A stretch of DNA of 64,000 nt from Tamarix chinensis. Its lineage: Eukaryota > Streptophyta > Magnoliopsida > Caryophyllales > Tamaricaceae. The stretch is taken from NCBI GenBank assembly GCA_030549775.1, contig CM060172.1, positions 56,161,942 through 56,225,941 of the forward strand. Reading direction: 5' to 3'. Within the stretch, counting starts at the first letter, position 1, and every line of letters begins with the position of its first letter. Below the pieces are notes generated by a model. That model saw nothing but the letters and a program-made list of their open reading frames with translations, was not told the DNA's origin and ran no database searches. Made by a program: the position numbers and the translations under genes. Of the stretch, positions 36,101-47,664 are shown piece by piece.

Positions 36101-39100
36101 GATCCATACAAATATACTGGGCATACCCAAGATAGACCAAAAAAGGATAAGCTTACCACAAACTGGTAGCTCTAGCAAGGCAAACCGGGAAGAGCAAACA
36201 AAGTGCCTAACAATCCAACAAACCAAAAAGATCAGGCCTTGAAACTGAGGTTTACAAAAGGATCATAAAAAATCAATGCACTTTATACATATTTTTTTGA
36301 TTTGTACAACCAAGCCTCTAGTATCGAAGTACTTAGAATAAAATGTAGCAGCATTCCAAGCTCACCAAATAAGATAAGCCAAAGCAGCAAGAGCAAATAT
36401 CCATGCTTTAGTCAAGAAGTTGTTGCCCTTCCTATGTTTCCTCAAGCTGCGCACAGTGCTGAACAAGGAGGAAGAGCCATTCCCTGCCAATCTCGTATTG
36501 CCTTCCAACAATAACCAACACAGGGGAATTGAAAAATAAATGATAATGACTCTGAATTCAAATTACAAACAGGGAATAACCAACTTTTATTCAGAAACGT
36601 GAGCCAATCCTTGGTCCCTGGTCTTCATTTTCTTTAACAATCTAAGCCAAAAAATGAACTGAAATTGCTTTGTCTGGCAACCCTTCCAAACCACAGAATA
36701 TTCCCTACAAACAGCAGATTTGGGCCTGAAATAGTTATACTTAGCCTGGGTAGAGAAACCGTGAGCAGTCCTCCAAGAAGACAACAGGGAAGACATGATC
36801 TCTTGCAACCCAGCTGCTGCCACCACCCGCTGTTTTAACTTCCAGAAACTCTTCATAAAAAAAGAAGCATCATGACCAGGGTAGAAGTCCTTGAGGACCT
36901 GTTTTTGAGATAATAACAGTCCAAAGAGACTCCTTCTCACCCTGCAAAAACCACCTATAGATATTTGCAAAGAAAAGCAGAATTCCATGCAAATAACTCT
37001 TTCAGCCCCAGGCCTCCTTTATTTGTCAAACAAAGAGTCTTCCAAGCAACACATGGTTGTTTTGTTTGCCAGACAAAGCCACAATATAGCCTATAAATTC
37101 TGTTGAAAATCACCTTAGGTAATGGGAAAATGCCTATTCAAAAGCCCACAACACCCTGAACAATCAAATTCAACAATCCAAAGCTCCTAGCAAATGAGAG
37201 AGGTTTAGCATTCCAAGAATTCAACTGATCAATGGAACAATTCATAATCAGTAGGTCTTAATCTACTTGGGTTCATAGGGACACCCAAGTATCTGAACGG
37301 AAAAGACCCAGGAGTCATACCAGCCAAGGCTAAAATATCTTGCCTTAACTCATCCAAAACACCAGCTAGAAAAATTTGAGACCTGAGAGGATTGACAACC
37401 AAACATGACACTCCACTAAAGGAGCTAAGTGCCCCCAGAAGAGTACAGATAGAAGGAAGGTTGCCCCTTCTGAAGAGAACCAATTCATCTGCGAAAGAAG
37501 ATGTAAAATCCCAAACTCCTTGCTTTTCGAGTGAAAGGAGAAACCCTTCCTAGCAGTATAACTCTTCAAGAGCCTACTAAAGTACTTCATGCGCAGGACA
37601 AAGAGATAGGGTAAAAAATCCAAACATGTTTCCATTTAGCTACAAGGAAAAAGAGCAAGTAAAAACACACTCCATCACCAAGGAAATAAAAGTATCTGGA
37701 AAATTAAAACCAGAGAGAATTGCCCTCAAAAAGGACCAAGACAGAGTCATAGGCCTTTTTGATATCAATCTTAATGAGGCATTTAGGGGCAGTCCTTTTC
37801 CTAGAGTAATCCTTAAGCAACTCTTGCACCAAAGGATGTTCTCATTCCTCAATGGATCTTTAACGAGTGCACATTGTGCATGACTGATAACTTGTTCCAA
37901 AACTGAGAAAATTTTAGCAGCAAGCAGCTTAGAAATAGGTCGGAAATCTACTACCTAAGAGGCTTGTGGCACCTTAGGGATCAGAGCAAGTGATGTTGTG
38001 ATTCAGCTGTTTCAAGAGTCCCATTTCTGAAAAGTTTGTGGACTGATTCAAAAAAATCTGGCCCAACATTGTCCCAAACCTCCATGAAAAATTTCGTAGA
38101 AAACCCATCTGGTCCATGAGATTTATTGTCCAGAGAAAACAAACTTTGATCTCCTCACTGGTCACAGGAACAAGAAAACTCTCTTTAAGCTCATCTATAA
38201 GAACCGGGCCTGCATTCAATATCTGAACATCAATTGGCTGACAGACTGAGGCCTCTCCCAGCAGGTCATGGAAAGACACCAAAAATTCCTCCTCCATTTC
38301 TCAATCAGTGCAAGTCCAGCTGCCATCTCTTTTAAGAATCTTGATTGTAGATGATTTTGCTTGCTTAGCTCTAACCATGTCATAAAAATACCTGGTATTT
38401 GGATCAGCCTGAAAAAGGAACTGCTTTTTATTTTTTGAGCCATGAAACTAGCTGCAGCCTTGTTCAGGAGGTTAGCCTTCTTTCTCAACTCCACCAGTGA
38501 GTCCAAGCTAACATTTGAATGAGCAGCCAAGACTTGATCCTGAGCAGCTTTCAAACAGGCTTCAACATGGTCAGCCCAAGAGACAATATGCGAAAAATGC
38601 TGCTTATTAATATGCTTAAGCATAGGCTTTAGAGAGCTTAATTTCTTGCATAAAACAAACTGCTTTGGCCCCAAATCCTCAAACTGCCAAGTAGCACTTA
38701 CAAAGTTACAATATCAGAAAAACAAGGCTGTAAACACCACATGTTAAAATACTGGAAAGACTTTATCCTCTTAACTGAATCACCAACTTTAATAACACAA
38801 GGGGAATGGTCAGAAACAGAGCCTGGGGCAAGAAAGGAAGCCTGAACAGAGAATTCAGCTGCAAAGCCCTGGGAATTCTTAATAACTCTGTCCAGGTTGC
38901 ATTTAACACTCTTAGACAAAAATCTATAGAAACAGCCATCAAAGGGTACATTTGAGAGTTGAGACAACAAGCAACATTCCTTACAGTCTGCTGCTTCATA
39001 GTCTGACACAGGCCAAATGCCTTCCCTATCCATGGCATTAAGGGGGCAATTGAAATCCCCACATACAATTCAGGGATAGGTCATTGAATGAGAAATCTCA

Positions 39101-42100
39101 AACAGATTATTCCAAGGAGGCCTCCAATCAGAAATACAATAAAGACCTTAGACAACTGTAACACAAGAGCTATAATTAGATTTCATGTCTTTAACCAAAC
39201 CTGTAATAGTCTGTGGAGAAACTTCCAGCAACTGAAAGTTAACCAGGTTGGGATCCCACAATAATACTATGATTTATAAAGTTGTCAAAGTGATGCCACC
39301 CTTTCAAAAATATCTGCTTCATTTTTTGGAGTTTCCCCTCATCCAATTTAGATTCCAAAATGCTAATCAAGGAACAAGACCGATCCTTAATCATTCTAGT
39401 CACAGATTCTTATTTCAGGGGCAAGACTAATCCCCTAACATTCCACAAGAGGAATTTCATAAAAATTTAGAAGAAACAGGTCTTCTAACATGTTTCAACA
39501 AGGGATTGCATTGAGTACTCTTCTTACTAGAAGCAGCTTGCTTCTTTTTTGAAAGTTTGGATGTAACCAGGACCCAGTCCTCATCTGCATCATTGCCTTC
39601 TTAGAATTACCACCAGGGTGCTGAGAATATGAATGTCTCAACGATGACTCAGGCTGGTCAACTACAGATATTTTGAGGCCTCGAGTTTCAAAATGCAGTT
39701 GATTGGCAGGTAGAGTAACATCAGAGTCATTTGAGGTGCCTTTCAATTTCCTTTTTAGCCAAACCTGAGGAAATCAAAGGTTGGGTGTCCGGAACAACAT
39801 CCACCAAAGGAACGGACTGACTAGGCTCCTGAGAAGAAGTTCCAGCATGACAACCTGGCCTTGAGTTCCTTTCGTTACCAATATCTGGCTGTTCTGCCCC
39901 TGCATCCGGAATATTGATTTTTGAAGGTAAACGACCTTCAGTAACAGGGCCAGCAGGAGCTTTCACTCACTGGAGTTTCCCCCAGGCTTGTTCTTAGAAG
40001 CAGCAGGGGGTTTCATAACCCAAATATGGTTCACAACCGAATCAATGTCATTAATTTTCTGCAAGTTCTCACATTCTGAAGCAGAATGTGCCACTGAACC
40101 GCATTTATGACTAAATAACGGGAACTCTTCATATTCAACACATTGAGTAAATTTCCCTCTGTTGTTATTAATTTCAATCCAGCGGGGAAGCTTCTTGAAC
40201 AAATCAACCTCGATCAAAACTCTCTCATGTTCTATTTTCAGTTTATGAGAGGTAAAATAATCAACTTTCAAGGGCTTTCCCCCATAAGAATCAATTCTAC
40301 TAACAGCTTGAGAATTCCACAATTCTATAGGGAGGTTTTTTCACTCTTACCCATACTGGGATTTTGGTAAGTCCCTCAACTGCAGACGAAAAGAACTGAG
40401 GGATTTCTCTCAAAACCAGGGCCTTATTCTTCACAGTACAAGGGCCACCTAGTGAAGCAGCATTCTTGTCATCTTCATCTTTAAATGGGAACACTAGCCA
40501 ACCAGAACTGTGCAAGATGTATTTAAACGAAACTTTAATTGCTTTCCTGTCAGAATTCACAAGTGATTTATCCGCAGCAGTCCCACCAATCTTGCTAATA
40601 AGCAAGGGCCTCAAGAAGAAGCAACGGAGTCGATTTCATCATCAGGAATAAAGACAGCATAATTAGAGGGTGGAATATACTCACATCTGACTTGTTTGAA
40701 TTGCACCAACAGATAAGCAAAGTTCTCAGAAGAGGCTTGTTTCGTTGGGTATCCCCTGGAACTCCATGTTCAAACTGATTCCCATTGGAATTTTCAAATT
40801 GGTTAGCTTTTTCTTTGGAATCCAAAAAGCAAATCAGGCAATCAATGAAGGAAAGGACTTGGACTTTTTCCCTAACCGAAAATCCTCAAGCTGCTAATTA
40901 ATGAGTGACTTCATCCCAGCAGTAAGACGGGCGCAATGCCAAATCAGGGAACTGATTTAACTCTGAATTAGGGCAAGCTTCTTGAACCTTAATCCCAAAC
41001 GAAGCTTGCTTCTCCAGATTTGTGATTTGAAGAGGCACGTGGAAAGAACTGCCAACCCAATTAGCTCCCAGACTGTTACCTGATTCAAAATCCAAATAGA
41101 GAGACCTAGGTCTTCTAAGATCTAAGGTTTGTTCCTTGGAAACTTCTTCAGGATCTGAAAAGTGCGTACCATCTGGGGAAATCTCCACAGCTCAGTGTTT
41201 TGTGTTTCTATTGTTGTTTGCTATAAAATCATGTGTGTTCTTTATGGTTTTTTAGGGGAGTTCTAGGTTGATTTTTGGTAATTTTCTATGCTTTGTCCTT
41301 GCATTTCTGCACCCACTTCTCTACTATGGCTTTGTTTGCCTATCTAAATGATTCGTTAATTTTAGCTGATGTGACCTGTTGAAAACATTAAACACCATCC
41401 TTACCTTTCACCACAACTCATTATAAAGTGTTTCCAAAAACCTAAAATGTTGCTGAAGTACATACGAAAATGTTAGTATACCTTGTTTCATTTACATTTC
41501 AGCAGAATTTTTACCAATTTTATGTTTACATATCAGTTTTGCTAAGAAAGTGCAAGGGCATTTCTACATGCATGAGCATCATGTGACTGCACTGCTATAG
41601 ATGAATGAATTTGACCTCTGGAATGCACATGATTCATGGTATAGTTGTATTATTGTTTAGGTACATTAAATGGAAAGACACTTTTGGTATATCTTTTGTG
41701 CCTATTGCTTAGGGGCTATTAGTTTCATCTTTTGAGATTGAAGCCTTTTTGCTGCTTTTATATTAAGGCCATACTCACCACCCACCGGGGGCTTTCATGC
41801 TACCATATAGTATAGATGGATAGTAGTTGTCTTTTATGCTTCCATGCTACCATATAGTATAGATGGATAGTAGTTGTCTTTTATGCTTCCATGCTACAAC
41901 CTTCTGGGTGCGTTGTGGCTTGGTTCTTAAGTAGTTATGGTTGCTTTATTTTATCCCGTCGGAACCATAAAATTGTATCACTTGCAAATCAAAACATATG
42001 ACATTGCTTCCTATGTGAAGTAAAAATAAAATTCGATATTGTAACACCTACTTCAAAATTTCGTTTTAACATAATCAATTAATATTGGGTGTTGCTGCCA

Positions 42101-45100
42101 CATCCAACACGGAGAGAGGTATAACCAATACCCAGCCCATGCTGGGTGTGGGGACAAAACAACATAAATACAAAGGTCAAGTGTGGTCTGTATTTAATCT
42201 AAGGTTTAGGCAAAACCAACAATAAACCAAATTAGAGTGAAAGATGGAGGTTTCAATACTATAACCAAGGAGTTTACAATACTTGATATCCAGAAGTGAA
42301 CAACAAGAACAAAGTGAAACTACTACTAGAACAAGAGACATTGGATAACCCTAAACACTCTAACGCAAATTCAGGCTGCCATCAATCTTGCAACAAAGCT
42401 ACCTAAAAATGTAGTAAGTAGCATGTCCATATTGCATATAATCATACAATAACGAGAATTATGCTTAAAGGCATAATAATCACAGGTGATCACAACATTT
42501 AAGGGTAAACATAGCTTCGCAACTCAAGTAATGATAAAAGTCAACCATGCCCTATCAAGGGGCCAACTCAATCTCAAACTCTAATCAAACTAATCCTAAT
42601 TTAATTATTCAAGAGGTAACATGGTGATTTTCTAATTTAATTGGCAAGCAAAATTGGTTTCAAATCTTTAGAGGATTACAATTCTATAATCCAAGGCATT
42701 GACACTAGGGATGAGTAGACATATTAATTAATTAACCTCCAAGACAACAAGTCAATTAAGTCAATAAAGCCATATGTACACAACCTCAGCACTCAAATCC
42801 TTAAGTACTCATACCCTGTATAGAGTTTGTGAATCCTTATGACAAAAAAATAAGCCCTTTGACCCAAAGGTCCAACTATACATTCGGGGGCCTATTTTGA
42901 GACCCAAGATCCCTTTCCAAAGGGGATTCCTTCCATTTAAATGATCTGCAGTTTATTCAATATTAATATTATTATTTCAAGGATATATAAGCCAAACTAT
43001 CCGGGACCCCAAGGGTCACTACAACAAATCCAATATCAATTAAAACCATCTAAGCTTAGGTTTGCATATCAAGTCATAAGCCGAATAATTATCCAATTCA
43101 CTTCAGTTCAATTCAATTCTTTCTGAATCAATTATTTTCAAGTATTTAAAGGCTAATCACAAGAGTCAACTATAAGCTAACTAAAGTTGACCTTGACCAA
43201 TATTGAACACTAGCCACATTTTAGGCAAAAAGACCAAAATGCCTTCAAACCCTAATTACTCTAAACATAATAATCTCAAACATAATATGATACAACTATC
43301 TCACAAAAAGCCTAAAAGTCCTTAAAAATAGCACACTAACATGTAATTCATAATTCTAAAAAATCTATAAATTACAAAAAAGACTATTTTGCCCCTACAT
43401 ATGAATTAAGCACATACAATCCTAAATATGCACGTCTAACATACCATAAATTTCTTGTTTAACATATATAATAAAATATAACATGTATTGATAAAAATGA
43501 AGCACGGCACAAGTAAATTGACATATCTGCCTCTAGAGCATACGTATATTAAATCATGTGAAGCTAACCCTAAAGATGCTCAAATGCTAGCATATGATAT
43601 ATCAAAATCTAAGTAAAACTTGCAATAAATTCAATGGAATACATGACATGGTATGGAAATGGCTTGGAAGGACAAAAGTGCCCTAGCCAAACCACCTACA
43701 TAAAATATCAATAAAATATCAACAAAACTAGCTTGCTTTTTACCTATTATCATATGTACAACAGCTGCATACTTAATTTCAATAACTACATACATGATAA
43801 TGAAAGATATCATGCTTCCATGCAATATTTTAGAATGTATAAATTACACATAAAGTGTTATAGTTAATACTTTTACACATTCTTGCACTAAACTCACAGA
43901 ACTTGTGATAATTAAAATCTAGCATGATATTAATCCTTAGAAGCCTAAGTTGTTCACACACATATTGATGTAGGGGCATCCTCATTTGATGATCACAACC
44001 TCATCATTAATTTTTTTTTATGTTTGAGAGCCATAAAACTTTCCTTACTTGGACAAATTAATCACTCAACAAAACCTAGCCATGCAAACCTTTTCAACCC
44101 CCGTTTGGTACCGTCCACAACACACCCAAAAGAGGGCACATAAAGCTACATTTTTTCTCAAGTTTTTTCCCATCTTTTTCCCCATTTTCTCTCAATATTT
44201 TAGCCCGAATAATCTCCAAAAAACGCAGCCCATTCTGCACCATGGGAAGCCACACAAAACAGCCACAAGTCCCTCTCAAGTTGAATGTCAAGTCATTTTC
44301 AGCACTTAGGAAGAACAATGAAGATTTGGGAAAGAATAAGGAAGGCTAGAAGACATTCCTTATTTCTTTTTGTTACTTATAAGATTATAATGACCTTTGT
44401 CTCTTTCCTTTTGAGTACTATGGCTGTTATATGTGGTAGCACCAAGCAATAAAATCGCGGTCGCGGTGTCGCGAGCGATATTTTATATGCCGCGGTTGTC
44501 GTGGCGTGATTTTTTATTCTTTTTTCACAATAAATATTAGCAAATACTAGTAAATATCGACAAATATTGATAAATATCGGTAGAATATCGGCAAATATCG
44601 GTCGATAACTGATATATCGCCGATAAATATGTAAAATTCTAAATCCGTCGCATATCGCCAATTTCGCGTTTCGGCTGACCCAAAATCCGATAAATATCGG
44701 CCGATATTGCGTATCGGGACCGATATTTAATTGTATGGGTAGCACATGTGCTAATGGGTGAGGGAAAGTCAAAATCTGCTCTAAATTTCCACCCCCATGA
44801 CCGAAACTCATGGGCTAGAACTTAGGTAGATTTTCTATTTTATTTTAGCTCTAAAGACATGTATTAGTTGGCTAAGTTGTAACCTTTAATCCTAGACTTT
44901 TATATTATTTTTTTTCCTGTAAAGTGTTAAGGATAGAATGCAAGGAAAGAAAACTCAACCTTTAGCTGCATTATTTTCTCTCAAAACTGAGACCGTTCTC
45001 CTTCATTCTCTAGGTGTAAGAGTTTGAAGATCTTGCAAAAATTTTATAAGATTTATCTTAAGAGTTTATACATTAGGTGGTTCTTGCAAGTATCGATTCA

Positions 45101-47638
45101 AGAGGTTATCGAGAAATAATTTTTATCCTCTCAAATCTTCCCCATTTCCTTCTTGCATTTTCGGTTGTTTTAAAGTTTTAGAACACCAACTCCTAGCGAG
45201 ACCCAAGTTGGATCTCATATGCATCACATTATTCTACTATCTTAAGAGGAGTTGAATTTACTTACATCTAATATCAAGCAAAAAGGGAAAGAATCTCGAA
45301 AAATGATTAACTCCTAGAGAATCTTTAATGCTATAAAAATTCATACAAGGAAACATATGACTATAGCCACACATAAAATAACAACAAAATCGTCAAGAGG
45401 AGAAGAAAAAGGATCAACGAAGGTGAGAACCTTAAAAAACAACCCACAAATCTAACATCTTTTACTTAATTAAAAATAAAAAGAGATTAGCTAAGAAAAA
45501 TTATAGAAGGAAATAAATAAATTAAGAAGGAAAAGAGAAAGAGAGGGCTCTCAGTTTTGGGCTGCCAAAAAAGAAAAAAAAAGGGTTGAAGAATAACTGC
45601 AAAACTAACAATGAAGGAGGGGAGAGGTGGGAGAAAAAATAAGATAATGCTAAGTGTTGCAAGACTTATGAAAATCAAGCAAACAAATAGCATAAGGGAA
45701 GGGGCTGGGGTTCGACAATCAATTGACCACAAAAGGGGGGATTGAGTTGCTATACACTTGAATGAAAATGACAACAAAGTGTGTGATAGGGTAGAGTGTA
45801 AAGTGGTTGAAAGAAACTATGATAAACCAAACAATCAAGTAAAGGGGAGGGTGGTGGTGATGGTTGACAACCTTAAAGGGGCAGGGGGATGGTCTGTTGT
45901 CAGAGGTAAGGTGAGGGGAAGAGAGAGAAAAGGGTTTTGAGTTCAAGAAAGACACAAATGATATAAACTAGCTAGTGTAGGTAAAGAATAAAATCAAGAA
46001 TAGCCTCAAATGGGTACAAAAAGTATTAAATAAATCATAATTTGATTAAGGAATGTCAAGGGAAGATTTTTATGGCTCAACAATATATTTTTTTTTCCAA
46101 TTTTATATTATTTTTAATCTAGGAAAGATCAATAAATACAGAAAAAATAGGGAAAATACCAAAAAAGATTCTAAAAATATCAAACTTTACAGGAAGGCAT
46201 CAAATGAAGTTAAGAACCCATGTATATAAAAATATTAGACATGAGAATCACATAGGAGCTAAAAAAAAATAACAAAACAAAAATATTTGCCCAGCTATGT
46301 TCAACCACCGGAACCCTAGACGAATACATTGGTATTGGATGACTACCGGTCGACCGCCACTCCACAAATTCTAATTTCTATCAATTTTTTAATTGCAATT
46401 AATTTATTTCTTAATGTCCCGTGTTATTATACATAGTAATAAAACATCTAACATAGAATATCCTACAATAATTTTTGTAAGTAAATACACTCAAAATACC
46501 AAGAATATAAATAGGGTTACTTAAGAATGGGTTATTACAGATATCTTTGATTATTTCTATTTCTTCCAATTTTTTATTTACTTATTTAATCTGCTTCAAA
46601 ATGATGTATTTGTGAGTTTTGTTTATTATCAATGGAATTCAGTATCCTGGATTATTTGCAAGAAGACCCTGCAGACATAATATTGATTTAGATGTATATT
46701 TCTCTCTTTTTTCATGGTTCAGAAGCTTTTTGTCACCATCAACTCATGTAGTACTTCATCTCAGGTAGTCTGAGATTAGTGCAGCACGTGGAGACAATTC
46801 AAGCACCAAGCTTGTGGAAATCATTGGAATCAAAATCATGGAAAGAGTTGTCATGGGAGAAGAAACTGTTAAAGGCATGTGAGCTTGCGATTAATCTCAG
46901 ATGACCTTCAATTCTGCATTTTGCTGCTTAAATTAGGTTCTCATTTTTTCCCTTTGTTTATCCCTTCAGAAGACTGCTGGTCCAATCACTAAAATAATTC
47001 AGGTAATTGGTTCGATGTGTGTTTCACAAAATGTTCTTCTCATGGTTTAATTTTTATTACCGGATATCTGAAAAACTGCCTTAACATGTTCGGTTGGAAG
47101 TTGCAATCTAATGTGTTTAGTGTTGACATAACATCGAAGCATAATATACCCTTAACAAGCTGCTTGAATGATCTTCAATGCAAATAGCCTTGAGGACTGC
47201 GTCTGTGAAATTGGCATCCGAAAAGGCTTCATTTATTTGTTCATGTGGCCTTTGAAGGCTCGTACAGAAAGCATGCAATCCTGACAGAATAAGCCAATAT
47301 AATTGCATACTTCATGAGAGGAGGCATACAAATCTATGACCTAAAAGTATACGGATCCCGTTCCTAACTACCTAGACAAGATCTCTTTAGTAGCGCTTCT
47401 GCCTTTTATTTCAATAATGTGGTCCTTTTTTTTTCCTTGATTTTTGTGAAGTGTATCAGAATGGAGTACCTTTTAACATTTAGCATCTTTGTCGCACTTT
47501 AACCAGTTATTTTGAAACCAAACCGCGGAGAAAACTGAACGAAGCTCGCTTTTTCATAAATGGTGGCTGCAGAGGGAAATAATGCAGATTGCTGACCTTG
47601 AAGCTGGACTGTGCTCGGTGGAACACAGGATGTTGTGA
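30159..47638 (+). CDS. Fold-type IV PLP-dependent aminotransferase-like protein, 8 exons
   Basis: Proposed exons: 30159-30249, 30345-30816, 31095-31212, 31330-31451, 31867-31952, 46765-46874, 46970-47002, 47573-47638. They total 1098 nt, 365 codons plus stop, with one frame open throughout. The start MSTSRFLFTNGIPV and the run GAYTTTRTHNNTSCLLFWDR identify the plant 'D-aminoacid aminotransferase-like' family (At3g54970 type). The class IV signature is EGCITNFFVV (residues 215-224). The Lys in AAAKYSDW (residue 182), 33 residues earlier, is the candidate PLP-binding Lys by spacing. TAPVSEGVLPGVIRQLVIE and REIAPSW follow in exons 4-5. Exon 6 (SSLRLVQHVETIQAP) resumes after a 14.8 kb intron; intron 6 begins with GC instead of GT. 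The substrate is unknown for this subfamily. The last two small exons are the least certain part. Confidence 0.87.
32304..33795 (-). mobile_element. Solo-LTR-like element, 1.49 kb, in intron 5
   Basis: It begins TGTGACACCC and ends GGGATATTATA, with the perfect 5 bp flank ATTTT on both sides (32299-32303, 33796-33800). The segment 'gggggttaccgccacatcc' near its left end resembles the same position in the reverse-oriented family A LTRs ('gttactgccaca', 'gttgctgccacatcc'), so it is a shorter relative lying in the same reverse orientation. No coding capacity. Confidence 0.75.
33801..36051. other. Intron 5 segment with a hAT-like relic and small repeats
   Basis: From about 34112 (caataaaatagtgtttgcgg ... 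gtcgcggtcgtcatggcgtg) the sequence resembles the hAT-type element at 44443-44737, but the right end and an 8 bp duplication are not clear. At about 34950-35035 a 55 bp unit (gctac-tttac-tttt-aat-atgtttttag) is duplicated in tandem. No gene was recognised; the small frames at 34725-34913 and 35432-35883 lack any domain. Confidence 0.45.
36587..39465 (-). pseudogene. LINE ORF2 (endonuclease / reverse transcriptase / zf-RVT), broken
   Basis: Starting at 39465 the - strand reads MKFLLWNVRGL (endonuclease start), then ESKLDE, CGDFNCPLN near 39055, LDRVIKN and SDHSPCVI near 38780, all endonuclease motifs. The reverse transcriptase follows: GPVLIDELKESFLVPVTSEE at about 38200, then KIDIKKAYDSV near 37760 in a shifted frame, then PYLFVLRMKYFSRLLK, then the active-site box as FADELVLF instead of FADDLLLF near 37480. 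SFPFRYLGVPMNPSRL comes next, and a zf-RVT-like end (36700-36590). Stops and frame changes are frequent. Confidence 0.85.
39963..41188 (-). pseudogene. LINE ORF1 (DUF4283 / zinc-knuckle type), broken
   Basis: Three consecutive open pieces on - carry an N-terminal region, a DUF4283-like segment (LPIS-type ISKIGGTAADKSLVN ... KIPVWVRVKKPPY, about 40614-40300) and a knuckle HKCGSVAHSASEC at about 40080, preceded by LPRWIEINNNRGKF. The canonical C-x2-C-G-x-x-G-H-x4-C has lost its first Cys (Ser) here. ORF1 proteins of plant LINEs bind the element RNA. Frames are broken between the pieces. The tail at 39966-39495 is a Ser/Pro-rich linker. Confidence 0.75.
41204..42034. other. Intron 5 segment between LINE and LTR, with a 47 bp tandem duplication
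   Basis: No coding signal. The only structure is the exact duplication at 41796-41889. Confidence 0.6.
41796..41889. repeat. Perfect tandem duplication of 47 bp
   Basis: Two copies (41796-41842 and 41843-41889) starting catgctaccatatagtatag are identical, and the first eight bases start a third time at 41890. Identity implies a recent origin. Confidence 0.95.
42040..46539 (-). mobile_element. Long solo LTR (family A copy 4) in intron 5
   Basis: It begins TGTAACACCTAC and ends GGGTTATTACA, flanked by a perfect 5 bp duplication GATAT (42035-42039 and 46540-46544). The reverse orientation follows from the 'gttgctgccacatcc' segment next to the left end, as in copy 1. The 4.5 kb includes a purine-rich block near 45400-45960 and a nested hAT-type element. 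No gag-pol is present, so it is probably a solo LTR. Confidence 0.87.
44443..44737. mobile_element. hAT-type miniature element nested in LTR copy 4
   Basis: A perfect 8 bp duplication GGTAGCAC flanks it (44435-44442 and 44738-44745), as for hAT elements. The ends CAAGCAATAAAATCG and, reverse-complemented, CATACAATTAAATATCG form imperfect terminal inverted repeats. The 295 bp interior is rich in CG and 'aaatatcgg' repeats and has no coding capacity. Confidence 0.85.
46875..46969 (+). other. Intron 6 with a GC donor (GC-AG intron)
   Basis: The exon ends AAG at 46874 and the intron starts GCATGTGAG; the acceptor is cccttcag before 46970. The nearby GT sites at 46879 and 46868 would shift the frame into a stop or need a poor donor, while the GC donor keeps the frame (LLK|KTAGPITKIIQ). 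GC-AG introns are a known minority class, usually with a strong AG before the GC, as here. Confidence 0.6.
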
Positions 47639-47664
47639 ATTAATGCGGAAAGGATGATGCAAGG

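Larger units (their letters stand above)
36065..41190 (-). mobile_element. L1-type LINE retrotransposon, 5'-truncated, antisense in intron 5
   Basis: The 13 bp flanks CTCAGTGCTTTGT (36052-36064) and CTCAGTGTTTTGT (41191-41203) differ at one base and fit a LINE target duplication. The element reads on -: ORF1 with a zinc knuckle (41188-39963), ORF2 with endonuclease and reverse transcriptase (39465-36587), and a 3' end of the plant-LINE type with ATAATTTACC near 36080. No poly(A) remains. The 5' end begins inside ORF1: the first codon in view is GTG and no upstream ATG is present, so the element is 5'-truncated. Frameshifts and stops make it inactive. Confidence 0.9.
31953..46764 (+). other. 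Intron 5 of the aminotransferase-like gene, 14.8 kb
   Basis: The donor GTAAGC follows codon phase 1 at 31952, and the acceptor is ...catctcag before 46765. The protein continues as F-V-T|S-S-L-R-L-V-Q-H across it, the expected family sequence. About 11.1 kb of the intron is made of three insertions with target duplications (32304-33795, 36065-41190, 42040-46539). The remainder is AT-rich and repeat-bearing. Confidence 0.85.

Noticed and set aside
36302..36514. 70-codon frame on + in the LINE 3' part
   Set aside because: It is antisense to the LINE tail; composition and position make it a shadow.
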